A stretch of DNA of 64,000 nt from Gliomastix tumulicola (taxonomy: Eukaryota > Ascomycota > Sordariomycetes > Hypocreales > Bionectriaceae), in assembly GCA_001599755.1 (NCBI GenBank), contig BCHX01000006.1, positions 1,537,336 through 1,601,335 of the forward strand. The letters are read 5' to 3'. A program made the position numbers and the translations under genes. Within the stretch, counting starts at the first letter, position 1. Each line of letters opens with the position of its first letter. The notes under the pieces are model-generated. The model did no database searches. It was not told where the DNA came from and was given only the letters and a program-made list of their open reading frames with translations. Positions 37,137-46,534 of the stretch are shown piece by piece.

Positions 37137-39509
37137 TCAGCGTCCCGGCGGCGGCGCCCCGTAGCCATGCCCTCCCGGATGCGCATACTGCGGCTGGTGC
37201 GGCTGGTGCGGCATCTGCTGATACGTGTTCGGCGGCCCAAACATGTTCGGAGCCGGCTGCGCGGGCGGGTAGTACTGCGGTGCATGATGAGGGTGGTTCG
37301 GCGGCAGCGGCGGCGGCTGGCCTCCTCCCTGGTGCTGCTGCTGCTGCTGCTGCTGAGGGTTCTTCAGAAGCATCTCGGTGACCTTGTTCTCCACGAGCTG
37401 GTTCGTCTTGTCGAGCCACTTCTTGGCGACGGTGCTCCCGAAGAGCTTGCCGCCGCTGCCGCCGCTGCCGCCGCCGTTACTAGGCCCAGCTGTGGGCGGT
37501 CGGACTGGGTAGTTGTGCAAGGGTCCTGGACCTGCCGGTGCGGGCACGTAGTGTGTCTTTGGCGGGGGAGGGTAGGCTACGGGAGGCACTGCACTGAAAC
37601 CCACGGGCTGGTGGTGACCGTGGTGAGGAGGAGGGGCGCCGTAGCTGTGTGCTGAGCTTGGTCGCGGTGGGAGCGGAGGAGGAGCCAGGTTGAAGGGGCC
37701 CCCGTGCTGCGGAGGAGGCTGATTATATACCGGCGGTGTCGAGTGCGGATGCTGCGGAGAGAACTGATGCTGTGGCGGGTGGGCATATGATAGATGGCCC
37801 TGAGGCGACATTGCAGGCTGTCCGTACTGGGGATACTGATACGGTGATTGCGGCAGTGACCCGTGAGGGGACGGCTGTTGGTACGGAGACGGCGGTCCGT
37901 GAGGAGACGGCTGAGCGGATGTTGGCTGGCTGTTGGAGCCGCCTGCATACATCGGCTGCGTAGGGTACGGCCCCTGCGGCAGCGGCACGCTCGACTGCGG
38001 AGCCGGCGGACGAGGAAACATAGACGGCTTCTCAGGCGGCAGAGACTGCGGTCCCGCGCCCGTGGGGAATGCCGGTGAGTAAGGAGGCGGCGGTGACTGC
38101 GGGCTGACGGCTTGAGGGGACTGAGGCGCCGGCGTTTGATGCGGAGACGGAGGAGGATGGGCGGCAGGAGTGTAGGTAGGCTGAGGAACGAAGCCGAGAG
38201 TGGAAGGAGTCGTCGGCTGCTGAGCGTGAGGCGGGGGAGGGGGGTGGAAGGCCGGTGCATATTGTGAAGCCGGATTCGGGCTGGCGACGGTGCTTGTCGG
38301 TGCGGACTGCGGGTGAGGGCTGGTAGTGTGAGGACGCGGTGCCTGCGGGAGAGGTTCCACGTTTGCTACGGGAGTTGGGGACGGCTGCGGTTGCTGTATT
38401 GGCTGTGTCGGCTGTGGTGGCTGCGTTGGCTGGGGCGGCCATAGAACGAGCTCCTCTGGTCTTCCAGCTGGAGGCCCCGTCGGCACTGGCTCCGAGGGCG
38501 GTGCTATTGATGCTGGCGGCGGCAGAGGCCCCGGAGACGATTTGCTGTGTGGGCGACCGGCATGATTCAGCCCACCAGCAGTCGCAGGCCTAGCCTCAGG
38601 CGACAACTTCTCAGGCCGAGAGCTGTAAGGAACAGCAGGCGGTGGCGGCGGAGGAGAGGGGATGTTGAAATGATGCGGTGCACTGCCATCTGGGTAAGGA
38701 ATAGTGTTTGTCGACGGTGCGCTGCCGTCTGGGTAAGGAAGGGTATTCGTCGACGGCGGCTCCGGAGGCGGCGAAGACGGTGCAGATCCCACACCTGTGA
38801 CGGCAGCAGCTGTAGCAGCAGCAGCGACAGTAGCTGCCGGCTTCTCCTCCTCAGCCTGCTGCTGTTCCACGTACGACGGCCTCCGATAAGGTCGATATGC
38901 CATCGTAGTCTGCGTTCCTGCAGGAGGGACCTCGACGCTGCCCTCGACGCTGCCCTCGTCAGGCTGCGCTGGGTTATACGCGACGTACGTCTTCGAGGGC
39001 TGCTGCTGCTGCTGCTGCTGCTGTGGCTGCTGCGGCTTCCGTATGCTCAGCGGCGCCGGCACCAGCTCAACAGAGGGGCTCACGGGGCTGACGAGGGATC
39101 CCTGACGGTGCTCGTGTGACGGCTCAGAACCAGCCGAACCGCCAGCGACGTTCGGTCCAGCATTCCCCTGCGACGACGACGACAACGACAACGACGACGA
39201 CCTGACAACCGTCGGGCTGAACATCTCGCCGTCGTTGTCCCCGCCTGGCGGTCCATGGTACGGCCACGGATTGGCCACGGGCGTCCCAGGCTCGTCCCCT
39301 CTTCCGTCCCTACTCGGCCTCCGAACAGCACCGCCCTGGCCAACCTTCTTATCTTGTTCTCGGACCGGCGCCGGGTCGGCCGACATCTCGAAGACGGGCC
39401 CGCCATCGGGCGACACAGGCATGTGGTTCGCAGCGTCCGACGAGGGGGGTTTTCGCTGGGGGGCCTCCAGCTCGGCCATGAAGTGCTGCTGAGGATTGTG
39501 GTGCGCCAT
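37137..39509 (-). CDS. proline/glutamine-rich protein of unknown function
   Basis: Single uninterrupted frame of 790 codons from an ATG at 39509. I do not recognise a catalytic domain. The protein is mostly disordered: Pro, Gln, Ser, Tyr and His-rich, with poly-Gln stretches around residues 165 and 740 and many PPPPP and PxxP sequences that could bind SH3 or WW domains. Two near-identical 13-residue units (STNTLPYPDGSAP and STNTIPYPDGSAP) lie in tandem near residue 255. The only segment that looks folded is a charged amphipathic stretch near residues 700-730 (KLFGSTVAKKWLDKTNQL, then VENKVTEMLL). Long intact frame and low stop density on one strand support a real gene. Function cannot be given from sequence. 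Confidence 0.85.
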   Translation of the reverse strand: MAHHNPQQHFMAELEAPQRKPPSSDAANHMPVSPDGGPVFEMSADPAPVREQDKKVGQGGAVRRPSRDGRGDEPGTPVANPWPYHGPPGGDNDGEMFSPTVVRSSSLSLSSSSQGNAGPNVAGGSAGSEPSHEHRQGSLVSPVSPSVELVPAPLSIRKPQQPQQQQQQQQPSKTYVAYNPAQPDEGSVEGSVEVPPAGTQTTMAYRPYRRPSYVEQQQAEEEKPAATVAAAATAAAVTGVGSAPSSPPPEPPSTNTLPYPDGSAPSTNTIPYPDGSAPHHFNIPSPPPPPPAVPYSSRPEKLSPEARPATAGGLNHAGRPHSKSSPGPLPPPASIAPPSEPVPTGPPAGRPEELVLWPPQPTQPPQPTQPIQQPQPSPTPVANVEPLPQAPRPHTTSPHPQSAPTSTVASPNPASQYAPAFHPPPPPHAQQPTTPSTLGFVPQPTYTPAAHPPPSPHQTPAPQSPQAVSPQSPPPPYSPAFPTGAGPQSLPPEKPSMFPRPPAPQSSVPLPQGPYPTQPMYAGGSNSQPTSAQPSPHGPPSPYQQPSPHGSLPQSPYQYPQYGQPAMSPQGHLSYAHPPQHQFSPQHPHSTPPVYNQPPPQHGGPFNLAPPPLPPRPSSAHSYGAPPPHHGHHQPVGFSAVPPVAYPPPPKTHYVPAPAGPGPLHNYPVRPPTAGPSNGGGSGGSGGKLFGSTVAKKWLDKTNQLVENKVTEMLLKNPQQQQQQQHQGGGQPPPLPPNHPHHAPQYYPPAQPAPNMFGPPNTYQQMPHQPHQPQYAHPGGHGYGAPPPGR

Positions 39510-39880
39510 GGCGACTCGGCGCGTTCACGCCCTCGAACGTGCTCGTCGATCCGCGAGGTCAGAGTGGCCGTGATGCAGCACTCGTCGACGTCGGGCTGGT
39601 GTTGTCGTTGAAAGGGGGCAGGGTCGTATTAGTTGGAAACAGCGACCCAAGGCACCTGTAACTTTAAGCTACCGGGCTGTGGGGGTTTTGCACACGCGCG
39701 GGCCAAGGCTCCAGGTCCGGGGGTCTTGAATAAATAAATACCGAAACCGAGCAAGCGATGACGAGCCCTGCAAATCGTCGCGTACCTCGTAATGCTCGGG
39801 CTGTGAGGGCGCAGAGGACAGAGATCATCCAGGGAGCAGGTTGGTTGAGGCGAAGCAGCCAACAACAATCCAGTCCCATC

Positions 39881-39939
39881 CAGCCCAGCCCAGCCCAGCC
39901 CAGCCCAGCCCAACCAACCAACCAACCAACCAACCAACC
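39881..39939. repeat. (CAGCC)n followed by (AACC)n
   Basis: About six CAGCC pentamers pass directly into about seven AACC tetramers, in the promoter side of the proline-rich gene. Confidence 0.88.
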
Positions 39940-40394
39940 TGGGAACTCCAGCCGCACCTGTCCAGTGCTCCAGCTCCTTTTGGTGGCGTGGCAGCTGATA
40001 ATTCCCTATTCTAGCTCCTTAAGTACTAGACTCGGCCGATCACATGAGGCGCACCACCTCTTGTCTCATCAACCTCCTCTACACCTTGTCTTTGCCTCAG
40101 GAATGCATGCTGTTATATTGGGACATGATGTAATTGATGTCAGTAGGTGCTTAGGTAGTAGTATTATTAGATAGCCCACGGATGTATATAAGAGACTCTC
40201 CTTATATGCCGGGCTGAGTTTGTCCCCCTTCCACGTCTGCGAAAAGGTGTCAATTCGAGTTGAGAGCAGCTTTGTGTTGCAGTTTGCACTGACGACCAAA
40301 TGTCTGTCTTGTCCCGGTCGCAAAGAAAGAAATTTGAAGCACGTGAAAATCAAAGTAGCAACAGTTCAACCCGTTCCCCTCCTTTGCAGCAAAG

Positions 40395-40435
40395 AAATCC
40401 AAATCCAAATCCAAATCCAAATCCAAATCCAAATC
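40395..40435. repeat. (AAATCC)n hexanucleotide repeat
   Basis: Nearly seven perfect AAATCC units, about 430 bp beyond the Medusa stop codon, possibly in its 3' untranslated region. Confidence 0.92.
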
Positions 40436-40863
40436 AGAAACCCAAAATCAGAATCCAGCAAAACCAGTCTCGAAGCTGACGAGGGCCATCCCCTCGTGTT
40501 CTTTCCCTCGCTGCTTTTCCATCCTAGATATTGTTCTCATACTCGTGTCAACTCGCCCTTTGCCATCCTCCGTCGCAGAGCCTCCTCGGCTGGCTGCACT
40601 CCCTGTTCCCTTTGCTCCGTTCCCACGTATATACGTCTCGCTGTCGCATGTACAGCTCCCTTTCCAACGTCTAATATGCAGCTTGTCATGTACACAAAAA
40701 CTGCCACGCTGTCCTCCTCGCGGTAATTCGACAAAAACCAAGACGAGGGAGCCTCCTCTGTTGCAATATGGTATCATAAAACAGACCGGGCCACAAAGCC
40801 CTTTGCATGATTACTTCACTTCGATAATGATGGCTGCTGCGACGTCACCGTGGGGTGGCTCGT

Positions 40864-43858
40864 CTACTCCTCGTCATCCTCATCTCTCTCCTCGTTTCTG
40901 ACACGATCTCCCCATCGGCGCTTGCCGGCGCGGACCTCGAAGTGAGGCACCGTGGCCTTGAGATCGACCTGAGTACCCTCAAGTCCAACTCGGGTCTTGT
41001 TACGGTAGCAATCCACTGTCGAATCAACCGTTAGTCGCCCGCCAAATAGCTGTGTTCATGGGAGGAAGAGACTCACATGCTCGCTGAAGAAACACCGTTC
41101 GGCCCGAGAAGACGCGGCTCTGCAGCCACGCCATGCGGTAACCCAGGTCATTGAGCTTAACCTCCGTGGCGCGACGCGTCCTACGCATCTGAGGCACCGA
41201 GACTTCCGTCTCCCGACCCTCGTTTAGAGGAGCCTTGACCTTGCGGGTGGCCGCGCGACGGCTGACCTCGCGACCCTCCGTCTCCTGGTTGCCATCGTCC
41301 TGGACGTCATCCGGGAAGAAGCGCGACACATCGCCGCTCGGAGCAGGGCTCTGCATCTCCCGGGGGAAGAAGCTACGGGGATAGACGCTGGCCCCCTTGC
41401 GGAAGCTGTCGGGGATCTCGTTGGTATCGACGCCCTCGAGGGTGACGCGCACCCTCAGCCGAGACCCCCGCAGGTTATCCTCGACGAGGATGAACTTGCG
41501 CTTCTTGGCCTCCGGCATTTCAGGGAAGAGGTCATCGTATTCATCGCTGTTGCCCCGGCCACGCTTCGCAGGGACGGTGCTGGTGCTGGAGTGTGGCGCC
41601 ATGTGAGACATGGAGCCTCCCGGACCACTGGTAGGATAACCCTGGTTAGGGTAGCCGGCGAACACGTGAGCCTGTCTCACATCATCGCTGCCACCAGGGG
41701 GGCCATGCGACGGAGGCCCCTGCTGATGGTGAGCGTACGAAGAGCCACTCCCTAAGACAGTGATGTTAGCCTCAAGTCTTGGATCCGGTGAGGTGAGTCG
41801 GTTCGTGAGTGCAGTGGCAGAAGGATGCAAAACAAACAGGTAAACACAACAACATTGCCCTGCCCTCCGACGGTACCCGGAGACCATCTACCGAATTGCT
41901 AGTATACAGAAATCGTTGCCTCCACCTCAAATCATAACACACCCCATGCCCATCATCAAGTCTGGGAGAGAGAGAGAGAGAGAGATCTCCCAGAAATGCC
42001 TGCCTCCCCAGTCCCCAGTCCATGACTGTGGGGGGGACTTCCGAGGCAGCGACAACCCTCTCCGAGACACCTTCGAGACAAAATTCCAAACATTCCTAGC
42101 ATACATCGAGCCGGGTCCCCAATTATGCTGACAGTGTCTATGTTTGGTGTCGTCCTGACCAGCAAACAAGACGGGCATCAAAATGTACAGGCCCATGATG
42201 AAAAAGAATATCGAGTACCGTTTTTGTGCGCCAACCAAACAAAGAAAAGGCAAAAATGTGCAAGTGGTATCAATTAGGAACAGACTGTGCCGCCTGTGTG
42301 CAGAACGACGCAACTCGGCTTGGTATAGCGTGAACGAGGTATGTGCCGGATGGGGAATATGGATAGGGGGCCATGTGATGGGTCACATTCACATATGGTG
42401 ATGATACATACCAACTTCCTCATTGGCACCCTGAGGGCCTTCAGGGTGAGAAGGGGCATGGTGGTGTAGGGGGGGACCCATGGCACCCAGGCCAGGCTTA
42501 CCCATGGGTGCCGGGCCACCGTGGCTCATGGACGGGGCCCCGGAATGCATTCCAGGCTGGCCAGCATGACCAGGCATGGGAGACGCGTGGGGGGTGACTT
42601 GAGCCTGCTTGCGGCTGTTCATCTTCGTCAGTCGTCGGACGCGACGGCTCCTGAGCTTCGGGTCCGAGTTGCTGTTTCGCCAGCTGTCCACGGCACGCTG
42701 GATCAGGCCTCGCTTGCCGCGCAGGGGCACGTTCAGATGAGCCAGAGCCCATCCGACCCTGTTGCAGTCCGTCTCGTACATCAGACGGTTTCCACGGTAC
42801 TGATCCTTGGGGCAGCAAGCACGGGGGTACACGCAGTTCTCCTGCTTGAACTCCTGTGACAGCTCCTCCGTGTTGACGGACTCAACATCACACCGAATCG
42901 TGTACTCCAACTTGACGCGATCCCTCGAGTACTCGAACGCGATCCACTGCACGCCGTTACCGTCCTGTCGAACAACGGGTGGAGTGGTAGCGGGAATAGG
43001 GCCAGGCGCAGCGTTGGGGTTCACGCCGGCAGCCGCGTTGCCGGGGCTCTGCAGCTGCCCGTTGTTCTGGGGGTGGTGAGAGGGCGGCATCGGAGAGTTC
43101 TGCGCCTTGTGTTGCAGCTGCAGAGGAAGCTGGGGCTCGATCTTCGGCCTGGGGCTGTTGGTCATACCCGGCTGCCCATGCTGGGGCGCATGCTGGCTCA
43201 TGGGATTGTGAGGGGCAGGGTGAGACATCATCATGTTGGGTTGAGATGTCATGGGTTGCTGGGCGTGCTGGGCGGCATGTCCGTAAGGTGATGGAGAGGG
43301 TTGGTGAGGCATCGACTGATAAGGCTGCTGCTGATAGTACATCGACTGGGGCATGTGCTGCGACGGAGGCTGCCCATAGATACTCCTGTGCTGATCATGC
43401 TGCGATGGGGAGGGGACCGACGAAGGAGAGTTCGACTGCGGCGTGTGGTACGACATAGGCGGGTAAGGCCTCGGCATCTGAGCTGCGGCCATCATCTCGC
43501 TCGTGTCTACAGATCCTCGATATCAGCACGCGCTCCTCACGCACATCCGGGGGTTCTCATGCAACATACCTGCGGACGTGTATCCGCTGTTCGTGTTTGA
43601 CGTGTTGTAAGACCCTGGGTGGTTGTAGTAGGATGGCAGGCTATCACCGGTGTTGGTGCTCTGTCCGTTCGGGGGATACGCGGCTGTGAGCGAGTGACTC
43701 GACGAGTACTGTCCCTGGTGGTGTTGCTGAGGCGGCGGAGGTTGGGCTTGAGGCTGCTGGTGAACTACGCTGGATGGTCGCGAGTGGTGCAGCTGAGGAG
43801 GTTGAGGACCCTGTTGCTGCTGCTGGTGAGTCTGATGCTGCATAGAGAGAACACCCAT
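40864..43858 (-). CDS. medA: Medusa-type developmental transcriptional regulator
   Basis: Orthologue of the MedA/Acr1/Ren1/Acon-3 family, nuclear regulators of conidiophore and spore development. Exons are 43858-43570, 43506-42412, 41751-41077 and 41015-40864, about 736 aa; introns are 63, 660 and 61 nt. The N-terminus is Gln/Pro/His/Ser-rich. The first conserved block (about 270-400) includes GVQWIAFEYSRDRVKLEYT, ENCVYPRACCPKDQYRGN, VGWALAHLN and RGKRGLIQRAVDSWRNSN, then a basic RSRRVRRLTK. The second block includes KRKFILVEDNLRGSRLRVRV, VYPRSFFP, LNDLGYRMAW and FSGRTVFLQRALDCYRN. It ends acidic (EERDEDDEE). The ATG at 43858 may really lie inside an intron, since GCTAAT...CTCTCTATGCAG spans it. 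In that case coding begins at 46534 and the protein is about 749 aa. The family call rests on my recall of the conserved blocks. Confidence 0.85.
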
Positions 43859-46474
43859 TAGCCACGACTCGACACTCGAAGCAACTCGACAAGTCGACCG
43901 GTGAAAACACGACAAGAGGTAGGACGCGGTGGTGTTTTATTTGTTCCCTTGACACTTGTCAGGGTTGAAAGCTTTGGTGGAGTAGTCATCCCCTGACGAT
44001 GACCGGGTTGCAACGGGTGAGGCGGACTAGGCCTAGAACAACCATGCTGATGGCCCTCGCAAGCTGTTGCGGAATGTGTGTAGGGGGTCGAAGAAAGCTG
44101 GAGCAAGGGGAGGCAAGTACCGTTGAGCGTGGCGAAAGAACGGCGCGCAATCTTGACGATGCCTTGCAGAAGCCGGGTGTAACGATTCCGCTTCGAGCTG
44201 AACGAAGAGACGCAAATTGACCGAAAGCGCACGCGTTGAGGCCAGAACGAGGAAAGAGGAAGGAAAAGTGAGGACCAAGGCTGCTTGAAAACAAAAAGGA
44301 AAAAAATGACGATCGCGTTGGAGCTGCAGCAGACGAGTGACAGCGACGGGGGCCAAGGTGAGGAAAGAGCAGGGGCGCGCGCAGATATTTGAACCAAGGT
44401 TATGGGGATGGGGGCACTGGTCATAGGATGAGGTGGGTACACAGTGGTTGATATAAGAGGGTTGGGCGGGGGAGGGGGTGTAGACTAGACACTCGATGGA
44501 TGGTGCAAGACTGGATCAAGTACCTCAGCACTTGGAGGTACCTACCGACAGTCGCTCAGGGGCTCCGGCGAGGAGAGAGGAAGAGAGCAGAACCGGTGTT
44601 GTGCCGTGTGGCGATGAGCCTTCGGCAGCTGACACGAGTCATACAGTCCACTCCTCTCGTTTTCCTCAGCCTCTGCCGTACAACTTTGCCAGGTCGTTGA
44701 TATCGCCTTGTCAACCAGATGGAAGCCAGCCAGCTCGACGCCATCACGGCATTTCATCAGGGAACACCTGCGGGCGTTTGTTTGGGGCTGGCTAGAGAGC
44801 CAGGGGAAGGACCCGCTGAAGGCAGAGACATGGTTGTAGCCAGACCCAGAGACAGGCAAGGGCCCCGGGGAAGCAGGGGTGAATGCCAGGCCAGTGGGGT
44901 GAGTCCAGCGAAGCGAGAGAGAGAGTGAGAGGTGAGAGAGATTGGGGTGCCAGCGCATGGAGCAACAAGACAGGGGGGTTGGCTGGTTTGATTAATAAAT
45001 GGACCAATGGTGGTGACCATGAGGGTCTGTCAAGGAGCAGCTGCCCAATGAGGAACTCGAGAACCGGGGCTAATGACGGACCAGGGTCAAGCCCGGTTTT
45101 GGAGTCTCCTTGGTCTCTCTATTTTGGCCACAGGCGGTGTGGGTATCCTTGCCCCTTGTATCTCACGAGCTGATGCCACTGCTCTGTTCGCCGTCCAGCA
45201 TGGTCCATGGAGCATGAAGCATGGATGGGCACGGGCACTTTGGTATGGGTGGTCTGGTTGACAGACGACGCCAACGGCTCGCCTCCCAGAACCTCCCCAA
45301 GCCAAGCCTCCCAGCAATTCGAGCTAGCTTCAGCCTAGGCCTGAGCCCGAGCCTGAGCTCTGGGTCGCTCACGTTCCCGTCCGTAACGGAAACGTCAACC
45401 CAACTCGCGCCTTGCAACCGTGTCAAGCCACCCAGGGGCAGCCCTGCACCGTTGCCGTGCCTTCATGATCGGTCCCTTCTGGCTGGGTTGATGAGTGTTC
45501 GTAGCATGTGGCACTGGCCTCTTTCTCTCTCGTGTCTCATCTCCACAGTCTGGAGTCAGTAGCACGCTGGTGACTGACATTCCACATTCCAGTGAACAGT
45601 TGATGAAGGGGCGAACTGATGACCAGCGTAATGTTGTATCCGTCACCCACCAACAGGAACATCCAGCTTTGGACTGATTTCTGGTAGGGTTACTAGTGGC
45701 CACGCTTGTGCCGTTCTGCTCCACTAGAGATGCCACCGCACAACGGTGGTCAGCCACATCTGGTCCGTTGGAACAGCTTCGGACGTGAACCAGCTCGCTC
45801 GACTCATCTCTCTTCAGCTCAGCTGAGAGGATCAGGCTGGACCAGGCACTGGCGCCGTCACCATAGCGTCGTCCTGTTGAAGCTAAACTCCGCAGGCGTA
45901 GATGATCATGAATTGAAGCAGCCCAGCTCCGCCTCGCTCGATTTCAGTAATGGCCGATGCGGCGTAATGAAACTTCAGGCGATAGAATGTGGCGATCAAG
46001 CTCGAAAGTCGTTTTTCTGGGCCGCACTTCCCATGCCCCTCGTGTCTTGTTGCTTTTCCTTTTCATGACGTGAATGTCAAGGATGGCGCGTGGTGATGGA
46101 GGGCACCATCACCTACCACATAGTCCACTTGGACCACTACCGTAGGACCCTCTAGGTACCATGCGAGGTAGATTCTGCAGTAAGGTCGGTTGCCCCTGTT
46201 GACATCTCGCTGGCCTGTTCCTTTTCCAGGCCTCTAGGCTGGCGACCCACATGCTCCGCGCGCCATGCAGGTGGCAGCCTGCCAAAATGGTTCAGTGTGA
46301 AACAACCCTGCCGTGTCTTCGCTTTTGACTTTCGAAGGCACGGTCTTTTGGTCTGAAAGGGAGAAGGGGAAAGAGCGAAGAGAATTGGACAAAGACGATG
46401 AAAAATGCAATGTCAAGACAGGATAGAGACGAATAGCAAAAGTGTAAAAACGTGAGAAGTCGTCCCCAACTTAC

Positions 46475-46534
46475 TGGGTGGGAGCCAGGCTCGTTTTTCA
46501 TATAAGCCCCAGAAACTTGACGCTGGGTGGCCAT
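46475..46534 (-). CDS. medA: candidate upstream first coding exon of the Medusa gene
   Basis: On the minus strand an ATG in good context (CCCAACATGGCC) opens 20 codons, MATQRQVSGAYMKNEPGSHP, ending in phase 0 at a perfect GTAAGT donor. The exon beginning at 43837, right after ATGCAG, is also in phase 0 and continues HQTHQQQQQ. The joined protein would begin with these 20 residues in place of the seven read from 43858. The implied intron is 2637 nt, very long for an ascomycete. The exon is a strong candidate from signals, not proven. Confidence 0.5.

Larger units (their letters stand above)
39510..40863. other. intergenic region between Medusa 3' end and the proline-rich gene
   Basis: About 1.35 kb; no gene is seen. 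It holds the promoter of the proline-rich gene, a (CAGCC)n tract running into (AACC)n at 39881-39939, and an AAATCC hexamer repeat nearer the Medusa 3' end. Confidence 0.55.

Noticed and set aside
43858..44442. 194-codon minus-strand frame just upstream of Medusa
   Set aside because: It is in low-complexity DNA, has no recognisable domain and lies within the proposed long intron.
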